Assembly: GCA_963693305.1 (NCBI GenBank)
Contig: OY855915.1
Coordinates: forward strand, 8,383,607-8,447,606
DNA: 64,000 nucleotides
Direction of reading: 5' to 3'
DNA from: Meandrina meandrites
Lineage: Eukaryota; Cnidaria; Anthozoa; Scleractinia; Meandrinidae
The position numbers and the translations under genes were made by a program. Each line of letters starts with the position of its first letter. Position 1 is the stretch's first letter. Positions 46,201 to 55,523 of this stretch are shown here, one piece after another. A model generated the notes under the pieces. The model saw only the letters and a list, made by a program, of their open reading frames with translations, did no database searches and had not been told where the DNA came from.

Positions 46201-49200
46201 AATATATTTTCCGTTATTTTTCTTGCAGTCGTTGGTGTGCAGACGTTTGGCTCAGACAGTTCGGACCCTACTCAACCCATGTCCTTCCCGAACTACTCAG
46301 ACCCACTGGTGGCAAACTGGAGTATTGGGCGCGATTCTATAACGTTGACGCCCACTATCTTCGATTCAGCAGTACTAGGTGAGTATGCATAAAATTAGGT
46401 TGCACATAACCTTAAAGCGTGCTGTGCTAGGGATGTATGCAATTTCAACTGTTTCGTCTGCCCCGGCCACGTGTGTATAACATGTGGCAGAGCTTTCCAG
46501 TGGCGAATGGGCCTCATCAGTGAACTTCAGGCTCACTGCATCCAATTAGATGAGAACTGAAGTCATGAGCACCTTCGTTGCTGAAGGTCGGACACCATCA
46601 ACCTCGTTGCCAGAACGAGGCGGAAAAATCTCTGAGTGAAACCACTTTGATTGGCACAGCAAGCGCTAGGTTTTTTTCAGTTTTTCTCAAATCCCGCTGA
46701 GAACTAAACTAGAGTGGAAGTTTTAAAAGCTTGAATTTGCAACTCCATTATGAAATTTTGAAGGGATGAGTGACCTTCTAACGCTGAAGTCGACTTGCGT
46801 GGAGTACATGTTGGAAACAAGTAATAAATGTTCCAGCTTAACTAAGAATTTTTATTGGATTTACAGGGAATAGTGTACAGGTTCATCTCTTGACGACCCG
46901 CTTCAAAACGATCTCTGAGTTGCTTCCGATAGAAAAGGACAGGTAAATTGACATAAATATAACTCTATGCTAACTACGGGGCTTAACCGGAAAAGTTAAG
47001 TATCGACGGAAGTTGAGTTTGTCAGTTAACATTGTTCAAAGATTAACTTCCATCTCTCTTGTTTGTTTTTCTAGTGGTTTGGTTTTAAACAGTGCCGTTT
47101 TATCGAGCACAGCAAGGCCAGCAGTTACAGAAGAGCTTGTGCCTCCTGTGAAGATTGTCATGTCAGTCTTGAACGTAAGTTTTGCAAACAACGAACACGT
47201 GATCAATACGTAAACGAGAAAGAGCAGTACACACATGCGTTAAAGACGAGTTTTAAACATTACTGGCAGGTTGCCTTGGTGACTGCATACAGCTAAACAA
47301 TCTATCAGCTCGGCTAATGTAAAACGTTCTGCTCCTTCGTAACGAAGTTTTGAAAAAAAACTGTCAAACTTTTTTCTTTTTATTTCAGTCCAGCCTAATC
47401 AAGTTTGAACAAGAGTGTGTGGCTTGGACATCTAAAGAAGGGTTTGTAAAACTGCTTTAACTTAAATACGGGTATTTCCTGGACCATAACAAACAATTGT
47501 ACACATGTGGAAGTCGTTTGTTCCAGTTCATTTGAGAACAAACTGGAGTTGTAAAGTACTTTTGGTATCAGTTTAACATGTACTGCCTGGATGACAAGTT
47601 TCTCGTTATTATATTTAATAACGTTTTCAACAATTATAGACGTTTTTCCGTAGCCTCAAATTTGACCGATTTTTTCTCAATTTTGTGCTCGATTCTCCAC
47701 TAAGAGAAATGTCTGACAACTGTCGTGAACTCCATTTTGTCATTTCTTGAACGTTTTCAGAAAGGGTGGAGGAGAGTGGTCCTCAAAAGGCTGTAAACTA
47801 ACAGGTTCAAACGCTACCCACACGACATGTGAGTGTAATCACATGACAGACTTTGCCATCATGGCTGACACCAACAAAGGAAAGGTAAGCAGTCATTCTT
47901 CTAAGCAAATTGAAGCAGTTTTTTGGTCACGCTTATTTTCCCGTAGTTTGGTGTCGTTAACATGTATTTGCTTCGAGTTCTTACGTGGTTTACTCTAGTT
48001 CTTAATGGCCATTGAGAATGCCGGCTTCTGTTTTGGTGTTGCAACATTCATTTAAAAGCGCTGACGTTATTTCAAATTAGTGTGAAGTATTTTTTTTTTT
48101 CGAGCTGCATTTTAGCCAGTTAGCTATAGAGCGAATGGCAATGAACTATCAAATTGAAATGTGCGTTCTCTTCCGGTTTCCTTAGGCTTCGTGTTTCTGG
48201 GCTCTACATTTGGTTAGAAAAAGTCGTGCCATGTGGTTTGACCAATCAAAGCAAACATGCTATGTTTTCAACCAATCAGGAGTTGATTAAAATCGTATCG
48301 TGACTTGACTTGGCCTTTACAAAAGCTTGGCACAGGCTGTTGTTTTCGCTCCGACTTCTGATTGGTTCACTGCATTACTGACGTTTGCTTACTGGCCAAT
48401 TACAATTATACTGAGCTTAGTTTAACGCCAGTCGTTACACTCCAATGCCACAGCAAAATAACGAACTTCATGAAGCAATATATGATCTATTTTAGTGTCT
48501 TGATGTAAAATTTATTTTCATTCCAGGGTGTAGGAGCTCCGCACCCTTCAGCCGCAGTCCCCTCCCCAGCGGCAAGTCGCGACCGTAGCTGGATTGGAAT
48601 ACTGCTGGGAATTCTCGCTGTACTGGTGCTGATCATTATAGTGATTGTGCTACTCTTCTACTGGAGGTATGTCTTGTAATATCATATCTTTATGCTTAAT
48701 GCCGAGTCACACCATACCATTATTTCTTCTCATGTCACGTTATGTCATTTATACCTGCTGCATATATCTTTTGTGACCAAGTGTCACACAAGGCCTCTGT
48801 CATGTCCTTACACATCCTTTAAGGCTACCACGTCACACCACATCATCACATGATAATATCTCACTATGCCATTCACGGCACATCACCATCTCCATCTCCA
48901 TGTCATGCCATTTCTTGTCACGTTGTCATGTCATGATGATAGCACACCATGTCATCTTTCATTATGCCGCACAGCTACCAGGTCACACCACATTTTCACG
49001 CCTACTTTGCCATTCATGGCACATCATCATCTCCATGTCTTGGCGTTTTATGCCACGTTATCGTGTCATGATAGTACGTCACATAGTGCACCATTCACCT
49101 TCCATTGTTCCACATCCTACGCAGCTACCATGTCACACCACATCATCATGTAATGTCATGCTATGCCATACCATTCAAACCACGTCACGTCACGTCACGT

Positions 49201-51167
49201 CATTTCATGCACATGTCATCATGTCATTTTACGTCACGTTGTTACACAGTACACCATGTCATCTTCCACTGTGCCACATCCTACGTCTTATATAGTTTAA
49301 TCTGATAATAGGCCCAGTATCATTATAAAACCAAAATTGTCGAGACGACAAGAAGCACCTGGTAAATCTTTCAAGGCAATCCTCTTTAGAGACTGCGTGG
49401 TTATTTAAGGCCTTCTACATCCAGTTCTTTCTGTTTTTTTTTTTTGTACAGAAAAAGGAGGAGGAATGAGGATCAAGGAGGAACCCCTCGTCCACGATCA
49501 CGCGGTATACTTCATACTTCGTTGTTTTATGTACTAAAAATTCTTCTACTCGAATGCTTTTCTTACGTTATACCACCTTCATAACTAACTACTAAGTAGT
49601 CGCTCAAGCATAAAATGTTAAGTACAACATGCGACAATAAACGATTTGGAACCATTTTTTTGTGTACAAGAGTCGCGTATACTGAGGTTATTAATTTGCA
49701 ATTGAAAGATCTCGAAATGAAACCACAAGTGGAAGGCTTTCAGTTTTTGTGAGAGATTTTCTCAGGGCAACATCAAATTTTCTCAGGATGTAGTAAATAA
49801 CATTTAACATTTTTTTTTCTTGTCAAACAGCTTTAAGAAGATCTCGATCTGTATCCCGGTCTAGTGCCAGGCCTTCTCGATCAAGTAGCTCCAAGGTACG
49901 TGTGAAAGATTGATCGTTGGTTTTGCTTGAGAGAATGTTAATTAAAACTTTACTGGAAAATCTTCTGTCACTCTATCTATTGAAAAGATTTCACTTTTTT
50001 GCTGTTCAAGTTTTATTTTCTTTTTCATCTGCTAATTGCCCATGTCTTGATGTTTCATTGTAGAGTGAAGGGGCTGCTAGCCCTGCGTCGAGCCACTCAA
50101 GCCAGTTTGACGAGATGATCGCGGCAAGAAGACGTAGAATGGCTCAGGATAAACAGGTATTCAGTGGACTTAGACCTGTAAAGTTTTTTCTGTATTCGGG
50201 CAGTCAGAGTTCAATTCAAACGTTGGGATGTAATGTAAAAGGTAAAGTCCGCATACGAGCCTAGGGGCCCATCAGGCCGGAGCTTATCCCGGTTTCCGTA
50301 GCATGAAGCGACTAGGAGTATTGCTACTCCCCCTTGGATGGGATGCTAGTCCATCGCAGGGTTACCCCCAGCAGTAAATTCGCCGGTACCCATTTATACA
50401 CCTGGTATGAGAGAGACACTATGAGAGTAAAGTATGTTACCCAGGGACACAACGCAGTGCCCCGGCCAGGGCTCGAATCCGGACCGCCCGATCCGGAGCA
50501 ATAACCATTAGGCCACCGCGCCTCCCCGGGAAGTGATGTGAGCTTTGAAAAATACTGGAGCTTCTAACATCTGTTTTACTTGGGCGTTTTTTCGCTTTTG
50601 CTCACTCTCCACTGTTCCACATGATTAGGGGTTGCAGCAAAACACTACGACCTTCTTTCCATCGTATCCAGACATAATCTTTGAGATAGGTAGGCCTAAC
50701 CTTCATCATACTACCGAGCAGCCACTGAAGAAAGTAATAACGCAAACTAACGTTTGTACGGCCGGCGGGACGACTTTATCCACTCATTTACAGGGAGACG
50801 CGTGGCGAACCGGGCCGTTAACTTTCACAAGGTTCATCTTTGAGTGGAGAGATGGTCATATTATTAACCAAGTTTTCTGTTCAATGAACCAACATGACTT
50901 TTCTCCCTGTCACTATTAACTCTTTCTCTTCTTCAGGAAAAAGCAAGACGTGCACAAGAGGAAGGAGACGAAGACCTCGACGATGACCTCCTTATGAAAG
51001 AAAAAGCGATGCTGTTCTCTGATTATCATCAACCTTATCACTTTCTGTCAAAAGAGGAAGAGGCTCGAGCGGCTGCAAATGGAAGTGGACAACCTGGGCC
51101 TAGCAGTCGCAGTCCCCCGAGAAGAAGCAGACGCTCGGCCATGGAACAAGAGGGCGCAGACGTTTAA
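34114..51167 (+). CDS. MANSC-SEA-HRM-GAIN/GPS single-pass membrane protein (22-exon gene)
   Basis: Exons: 34114-34216, 37241-38458, 38650-38685, 38871-38953, 39734-39792, 39996-40171, 40916-41017, 41576-41682, 42360-44135, 44638-44706, 44783-44866, 45234-45351, 46229-46378, 46867-46942, 47075-47174, 47389-47441, 47761-47884, 48527-48666, 49452-49504, 49831-49895, 50064-50156, 50937-51167. All junctions are GT-AG and in phase; total 1671 aa. Order: signal peptide; three MANSC-like domains (44-125, 247-328, 352-431); Gly-X-Y piece (444-452); SEA (about 453-555); HRM-like (about 563-620); low-complexity segment (about 690-1175); GAIN and GPS (about 1185-1475, cleavage M1465/T1466); one transmembrane helix (1500-1523); Arg/Ser-rich tail. 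The ectodomain resembles latrophilin-type adhesion GPCRs but there is no seven-helix domain. Probable role: cell-surface adhesion or signalling. The name of any orthologue is unknown to me. Exon 1 is the least certain. Confidence 0.85.
36012..36152 (+). CDS. Possible second exon, coiled-coil-like
   Basis: After an acceptor CTCTTAG, a phase-0 frame reads LNVQRDLDKTIEGIQAELEN and continues about 25 residues to a stop near 36150. The first 25 residues have an amphipathic, coiled-coil-like pattern. It would join in phase to the exon ending at 33684. The end overlaps a ~148-bp tandem duplication (36085-36370), so a donor within the exon (for example before GTAATC at about 36102) is an alternative. 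Weak evidence overall. Confidence 0.25.
   Translation: MNVQRDLDKTIEGIQAELENARLAFQACPYCNQLGPSWLSLGILNS
36085..36370 (+). repeat. Diverged tandem duplication (~148-bp units)
   Basis: Motifs GCGTTTCAAGCTTGT, ATTGTAATC.ACTT, GGAGTACTATTCTACAAAA and ATTATTG at 36085-36230 recur as GCGTTTACAAGTTTGT, ATTGTCATCCACTT, CGAGTACTGTTCTACAAAA and ATTATTG at 36233-36360. Confidence 0.65.
36474..36566 (+). mobile_element. tRNA-derived SINE head
   Basis: GAGGCGCGGTGGCCTAATGG followed by TTAGTGCGCTGG forms an A box, and GGTCCGAGCCC forms a B box, at tRNA-like spacing. The same head occurs inverted at 50455-50525 and 52300-52370. The body here is replaced after about 36566 by a Tigger-like repeat. A functional tRNA is excluded because no acceptor stem closes. 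Confidence 0.8.
36567..36742. mobile_element. Tigger-like repeat inserted in the SINE
   Basis: Starts TTACAGTCAACTCTCTCTTA and carries several GGACACCTC.....GACGGACA motifs, ending GACGGTGTTCGTCTTAGG. The same motifs are at 22340-22412. The right CAGT terminus seems to be lost. Confidence 0.6.
36878..37014. repeat. Foldback
   Basis: Left arm ACTTAATGACTAGTCCCGAG onward to GTTTCCCGAG, right arm its reverse complement ending AGTCATTAAGT, with internal mismatches. It lies in the first intron of the MANSC/GPS gene. Confidence 0.8.
37241..38458 (+). CDS. Exon 2: three MANSC-like domains
   Basis: Acceptor TTTTTCACAG precedes 37241; donor GACA|GTAAGT follows 38458. It encodes three copies of an eight-cysteine domain with the same spacing, C-x31-C-x3-CC-x4-C-x9-C-x4-C-x(3-5)-C, each with a GS..G.F..LG-like core and CY.V.C. 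This fits the MANSC/MANEC domain known from KIAA0319, LRP11 and HAI-1, where it is extracellular. Copies 1 and 2 are separated by about 120 residues rich in Ser, Lys, Asp and Glu; copies 2 and 3 lie close together. All three copies in a single exon suggests duplication within the exon. Confidence 0.85.
38650..38685 (+). CDS. Exon 3: 36-nt Gly-X-Y (collagen-like) microexon
   Basis: Acceptor TTTCATAG, donor CCTG|GTAAGT; phase 1 on both sides, so it can be skipped without changing the frame. It encodes KRQGIPGSKGNPG, three Gly-X-Y triplets. Only three triplets cannot form a stable triple helix alone. More such exons were not found nearby. It may be the remnant of a collagen-like stalk. Confidence 0.65.
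38871..40171 (+). CDS. Exons 4-6: SEA domain
   Basis: Exons 38871-38953, 39734-39792 and 39996-40171. The joined peptide starts VTNQIFTDRLKDIESLEF, continues with VFINVPSYKSAEVVAF, then SGPVVANLKLTAA, and ends with STIDGTPISFRVSD. Length (about 100 aa) and pattern (F...L.D..S.EF, then G.VV.......) match SEA domains of mucin-like and adhesion-GPCR proteins. The usual self-cleavage motif is G-S-V-V-V; here the Ser is replaced by Pro (GPVV), so cleavage is not expected. An alternative acceptor at 38736 would open into a stop and was not used. Confidence 0.85.
40916..41682 (+). CDS. Exons 7-8: HRM-like (hormone receptor) domain
   Basis: Exons 40916-41017 and 41576-41682. The peptide has LVCGAEHDYGISWKLVAF, then QICPRKAQGQSSRFC and TWFVPNFSECVSPAYKKL. 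The order W...CP...G....RFC...W..PN.SEC.S matches the second half of the HRM domain that precedes the GAIN domain in latrophilin-like adhesion GPCRs. The N-terminal cysteine pair of a full HRM is reduced to one Cys here. Confidence 0.75.
42360..44135 (+). CDS. Exon 9: 592-codon exon, start of GAIN plus low-complexity insert
   Basis: Phase 0 on both ends. It starts with helical sequence (SKDLANRAEKKL, SEIITRLEKLVF) like the first GAIN helices and ends with MFGGDILLSVGVLQLLQKFA, like the conserved Y-G-G-D-I helix of GAIN subdomain A. Between them lie about 500 residues of low-complexity sequence rich in Gln, Asn, Pro, Tyr, Ser and Arg, with four clusters of basic residues (for example KKRKG, GRRKRE, RKQKRQ). 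Open frames on the minus strand across this exon are shadows. Confidence 0.85.
44195..44540 (+). repeat. Intronic tandem repeat, ~115-bp unit, about 3 copies
   Basis: GTGACCATTCAAATGAAAGC, ATTGAGCAGTACTTTTATG and TGCTG.ACAA.GTGGTT recur three to four times between exons 9 and 10 of the MANSC/GPS gene, with increasing divergence in the last unit. Confidence 0.85.
44638..47884 (+). CDS. Exons 10-17: GAIN domain and GPS
   Basis: Exons 44638-44706, 44783-44866, 45234-45351, 46229-46378, 46867-46942, 47075-47174, 47389-47441 and 47761-47884. The last two exons give CVAWTSKEGKGGGEW and SSKGCKL, then TTCECNHMTDFAIMAD. All four GPS cysteines (C1429, C1448, C1460, C1462), both Trp and the His-Met-Thr cleavage triad are present. 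The Thr starts a T-x-F-A-x-M sequence like the tethered agonist of adhesion GPCRs. Donor of exon 16 (AAGG|GTTTGT) is weak but the phase is right. Confidence 0.85.
48527..51167 (+). CDS. Exons 18-22: single transmembrane helix and cytoplasmic tail
   Basis: Exons 48527-48666, 49452-49504, 49831-49895, 50064-50156 and 50937-51167. A 34-residue linker after the GPS cleavage site leads into one hydrophobic helix (WIGILLGILAVLVLIIIV and on to Y1523), followed by RRKRRR as stop-transfer signal. The tail (about 148 aa) has an Arg/Ser stretch (RRSRSVSRSSARPSRSSSSK), a charged helical part (MIAARRRRMAQDKQEKARR) and acidic DEDLDDD. No further hydrophobic segments occur before the stop at 51165-51167. 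Introns between these exons contain no open frame resembling a 7TM domain. Confidence 0.9.
48690..49300 (+). repeat. Intronic degenerate satellite of CATGTCA / CACCA(T/C)CA words
   Basis: Between exons 18 and 19 about 600 bases consist largely of ATGTCA, CACACCACATCATCA, CATGCCATTT and CGTCACGTCA words, with higher-order repeats of about 115-130 bases (48880-49010, 49010-49130, 49130-49280, each with CACCATGTCATCTTCC-like ends). Open frames rich in His, Ser and Met across it are artefacts. Confidence 0.75.
50238..50525 (-). mobile_element. tRNA-derived SINE, full length
   Basis: On the minus strand the head GAGGCGCGGTGGCCTAATGG with B box GATTCGAGCCC at 50455-50525 is followed by a body that contains ATCCCATCC, CTAGTCGCTTCATG and GGGATAAGCTCCGG. 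The same body is at 52165-52300. It lies in the last intron of the MANSC/GPS gene, opposite in orientation. Confidence 0.85.
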
Positions 51168-52050
51168 CGCCATTTTGAAGCACAGAGAAGAAAAATAATT
51201 TTGCTTCGGTTACATCTACGTCGCAAACATATCAAGACAAAAATATGACCAGTGTTTAATTTTGTACATACTTTCTAAAGACTTCACTTTAGCCAAAAGT
51301 TGCGATATTTGTTTTTGTAATAAAAGTGAACGTTATTGTGACGTCATTTCATTCAAGATGGCGGAACCAGTGCGAAAGCACTACTTCACGAAAATAAAGA
51401 AGTGTATTTTAAATTGTAGCATTTCTTTCAGCAATAGTCATTTTTATTGAAATTACGCTTTTAAACAAAAAAAATTAATTAGCCACTCCTCACCTAATTG
51501 ACCAAAAACAAAGTTACTATTACTTTAATGGTTTTATGGTATTAAAAGCAGAAACGAATAAAACGCCATATAAAAATGTTTTGGCCATTGCTATAGTTTT
51601 TTCGTAGCATTGATTAATTAAATGAATCTAGGATTCGCATCACTTTAACCATAGCTGTTTACAGCTCAAAAATAAAGATTTCTGTTGATATTTTTGTCTG
51701 GCATATTGTACCAATGATTCCTAAAGAATTCAGCCCATTTTTACAACAACCTTTCAAGAGGTTGCAGCAATTTTTAAGGACTCGTTTTTTTTTTCAGGTT
51801 CACATACAAAATTTGTCTAGGCAGGGGAGTACACTATTCTGAAAGCCCCATTGAAGGCCGGATAACTTAAATTGTACATTGTAAGGTCCTTCAGCTAATT
51901 AAATCCAGTGTCATCGTGATTGATAATGATAAGTGATTTCTTAAGCCTTGAAATGTATTTCTCGATGGACGTATATCTGCCATGCGTGCTATCCTTCTGT
52001 AGCAGAATTACTGCTTTTGTCCGTTACAGCCATTGACGAACTTCACAATA
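51168..52050 (+). other. 3'UTR and downstream flank of the MANSC/GPS gene
   Basis: AT-rich. A Pumilio-type element TGTACATA is at 51263-51270 and AATAAA signals are at 51320, about 51668 and 52045. The first of these gives a 3'UTR of about 170 bases. No coding region seen; the 62-codon frame at 51262-51450 has no support. Confidence 0.5.
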
Positions 52051-52164
52051 AAGACTTTTTATGTATCTGGCAATTTTTCACGGAATTTTTCAAGGCGTCC
52101 TAAATAACACAACTGGAATATTGGTGACGATCCAACACTGTGAAGTCTGTGTCGAGTCAAGTGG

Positions 52165-52372
52165 ACCATACCCCCGGAGCTTATCCCGGTTTCTGTATCA
52201 TGAAGTGACTTGGGAGTATTTCCGCCCTCCAGGGATGGGATGCTAGTCCATCGCAGGGTTACCCCCAGCAATAAATTCGCCAGACACGAACACAACGCAA
52301 AGACCCCGGCCAGGGCTCGAACCCGGACCGCTCGATCCAGAGTCCAGCGCACTAACCATTAGGTCCAGTGGG
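52165..52372 (-). mobile_element. tRNA-derived SINE, second full copy
   Basis: Head at 52300-52372 (B box GGTTCGAGCCC, A box CTAATGGTTAGTGCG on the minus strand) and body at 52165-52300, matching 50238-50525 but with a deletion of about 70 bases in the body. A further head fragment (GGCCTAATGG on the minus strand) is at 52910-52934 next to a poly(C) run. Confidence 0.85.
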
Positions 52373-52609
52373 GAGAGGGCACTCCCATATATGAGCTATA
52401 TAGAGCAGTTTTGTCTGGGAAAGGGTGTAGAAATCAGAGGGTTTTGGTCTAGAATAAGGCATCTTGGCCGGGAAACTGATCAGGGGCATTATGGAGTCCT
52501 TGATTATGAATTATTATTTCTTCTCTAACAGTAAAATACAGTAATCATCGATACTACTGTCTCGACCGACTCCTAGTGCGCATGACCGTAATGCAATACA
52601 GCGACACTA

Positions 52610-52890
52610 CAGGTATGAGGAATTAAATCCAGAATGGGAATAGAAACTCGAAAAAGGAAGAGCCTTTCTTAAACGTAAATAAAATCATGCGCCAACGTTG
52701 TTGACAGGTGGTAGCCCATTTAAAACACTAATAGTGATGCAGTTCTAAAAAGAGCAAGTCTGGGATAGGGAAGGGATTTTCGGTGTCTAGTCTAGTATAC
52801 GGTTCCAAAATCAGCTTAACGTGGTCTGGTATAGGGTAAGGGTTTCAGAGTCCCAGCGGCACACCCCCATCCAAAAATATAGAGTAACTC
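52610..52890. repeat. Interspersed repeat, copy 2 (see 25510-25830)
   Basis: Shares GGTATGAGGAATTAA, AATAAAATCAT, CTAATAGTGAT and TTCTAAAAAGAGCAAGTC with the first copy in the same order. It ends in a poly(C) tract of about 20 bases (52889-52908). Confidence 0.75.
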
Positions 52891-53669
52891 CCCCCCCCCC
52901 CCCCCCCCCTGACCATTAGGCCACCACGCCTCCCTCCAACACCGTAGCACTGTTTAATAATCGATTTTGGTCCGCGCAAATCTAATTCTTACCATTAAAT
53001 AGCGTACATGCACGATTTGTATTAATCTCATCAAGTATTTCAGTTATTTAATACTTCGAAATAACTGTCAAGGGCTTTTTCTTTTCGTGTTCTCTAGCTA
53101 CAAGAAAAAGATCTTGCAAGAGTTTTTCGTAACAAGGAAACATTCTTGGCATTTATTTTAAGGCAACAAGAGATTAAGGGGACATGTACCTCGCCCCTGG
53201 GAGGCCCTAGCGGTGGCTCCCTGGGATAAGCTTTATCCCTAACCAGATTTGTCCTGTCAAATCAGTCAACGCAGACTGTATACACTGTCGTAGTGGATTT
53301 GTGCGAAAATCTCGTGCTAAAGACACATTTCACCGGACCAGCCGGCCAGTCCTGACTAATGGTAACAACAGAGAGGAAAGAATTTTCAACAGAATACGGT
53401 GTTGTATCACGGTAGCGTCGAAAGATAACTTTTGTGGAGGAGGTACCAGATTCAAGTAAAATTGGAGTGGCAAAGAGTAGTCATTCTATTTACTAGTTCT
53501 GAAATGCGGAGAATGCTTGAGGCGTAGTTGGAATCATGGGGTAAGTATGGGAAAGGGAGTAACTTAATATTGTAAAAGAAGAGAGAATTATTGTGAAACA
53601 ATATCTAACAGTTAGTGCCTAATAGTCAAAACTAAACAACAACAAAATGAATGTGTCTAATAGCATATA

Positions 53670-54135
53670 ATAGTGTAATATCTCTTTCACGGGTTTAATA
53701 AAATCACCCTGACGAAACAGGTGAAGTAGTTGTATGGGAGAATAAATAGAGGAATCAGTCATAACGTAAATAAAGAGAGAAGTACGAGTCCCAGGGGCTC
53801 AACGAAACAGAAGGGTAGTCATATGGGGGAGTTAAACTAAATAAGGGAGAATTGTAAGTCCCTTGGTCACAATGTAAATGAGGCTGAATAAGGAGTCCCA
53901 CTCAGGGGTTTAACGAAATAGATAAAGTTGTATAGGGTACTGAAGCACTAAATAAAGGAACGGAGAATCGTGTCCCTAGGGCTTCACGAAAAAAAGGACT
54001 TGACATTATGCAAATAAAAGGAGAGAGAATTGAGTCCCAGAGGAGGGGGGTTACTGGTATGGGGGATGTAACTAAAAGTAAATAAAGGAAGTCGCTAGAG
54101 TTTCACGAACGCCGGGGGGAGGAGGGAGGTTAAGG
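53670..54135 (+). repeat. Degenerate minisatellite
   Basis: About six poorly conserved units of 65-90 bases, each with AAATAAA(G)GGAGA, GAGTCCC.(A/G)GGG and TTAACGAAA or TTCACGAAA words. No coding potential. Confidence 0.65.
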
Positions 54136-54682
54136 GGGGAACAGAGCAAAAGGTACATTGTAAGTAGATGAGTAAAAGGAATTTTTGGTGAGGTGAGGAG
54201 AGTATCGGAGTTTAGATGGAGTCAAAGTGAGTGGTTAGCTGGAGAAGGGGAACACAGAATGAGAAAATGTCAATTGCCATTCCCTATCCCCATAACAAAT
54301 AGTTTTACGAACTATGTCATGACAAAGAAAGAACGTTGCATTGCATTTCAGTGTTACAAAATGGCGACGTCTTTGCAAATTGCGCGTATGTGTAGGACAG
54401 AAGAAAGATAAACTTAGACATCTTCTTTCTACTTCACGCAAAACCCCTTTACAAAGAAAAATATATTTCGCATAAATTAATACATTTTCTGATTGCCTGC
54501 ATTATGATTTATAGACAATTAATGCGGCGAAGTTGCAGTTTAACCAAAAAATAAATTAGTGAGCCAGCCACAGTACAACTATTTATACATAATAAGGTAC
54601 AAGTTAATTTGCAAAACCCTGTGACACAGTAGTAGAATTCGCGCCACTTCACACTATTCTTGCTAGCTGAAGTTGCTACTGA

Positions 54683-55018
54683 TTTTACAGTCAAAATACT
54701 CAGCGCGTGCCGCTTAGAATTCCGGAATAGTTTTGATTAACGGCGAACGGATTGCATTATTGGTTTCAAACATTCAAATTTAATTTGAATATTGTAAATC
54801 ATCCAACCGTGAACACGTGAACACGTGAGCCTGTCAGAAATGAAGCAATTTGATTGGTTTATTTTTTACAGGTTCACGTGCTCACGTGTTCACTGTTGGA
54901 TGATCTACAATATTCAAATTAAAATTGAATGTTTGAAACCAATAATGCAATCCGTTCGCCGTTAATCAAAACCATTCCGGAATTCTAAGCGGCATGCGCT
55001 GAGTATTTTGACTGTAAT
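54683..55018. repeat. Large foldback MITE with ~150-bp arms
   Basis: The left arm (54683-54838) contains TTTACAGTCAAAATACTCAG, GGAATTC-like and CACGTG motifs; the right arm (54868-55018) is its reverse complement at more than 90 percent. The loop of about 30 bases is AATTTGATTGGTTTATTTTT-like. Longest perfect palindrome in the right half. Confidence 0.9.
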
Positions 55019-55445
55019 CTTGCAGCCATTAGAAGAGACATAATGGGCATTTAAAGCTGGCTGTGAAGTTGACAATCTTTCGATTTTTATTGCGTACTCA
55101 CAAAATTGCGCGAGAAATAAGAAAGTTCTCCCCAGAGTCAGCTTGAGAATAAGTCATAAAAGACCAAAAAACTTGGCAACAGCACTGCTAAATTCATTGC
55201 GAGCTCAGTCAAATTTTGACCAAAACCGGATGTACTTAGTGTAATGACATTGCATGGTATGTGTAGTCGCCAGTTTACTATATAGAAGATTCCTTCTAAA
55301 CCAGATTGAGCTGCTAATGGTCTGGGTACCAGCCACGTCTGGCTTCTCTCAAAAGCAAACCGCTGCCCAGCAGCGAATCAATTATTTATAATAAATTAAA
55401 ATGTTATTTATAATAAATTTAAATACATGTATATTTATATATATT

Positions 55446-55523
55446 TTAAACTGATGAGTCAGGAAGATCCTTGGTTGAAAGCGCCGAGGTGATGGCATGC
55501 CTTTTGTCCTGTTGAGCTCCCGA
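55446..55523 (-). CDS. Alternative terminal exon of the DLK gene (PDZ-ligand end)
   Basis: Acceptor TTTTTTGTTTGCAG precedes 55523. A phase-0 frame of 25 codons ends KDLPDSSV and a TAA. It joins in phase to a GAAGAG|GTGAGG donor inside exon 10 that lies six codons before the other stop. The end S-S-V fits a class I PDZ ligand. It could instead belong to an unseen gene, but phase and splice signals agree. Confidence 0.6.
   Translation of the reverse strand, partial: SGAQQDKRHAITSALSTKDLPDSSV

Noticed and set aside
48866..49305. Overlapping plus-strand frames rich in His, Met and Ser
   Set aside because: They lie in an intronic satellite and overlap one another in all three frames.
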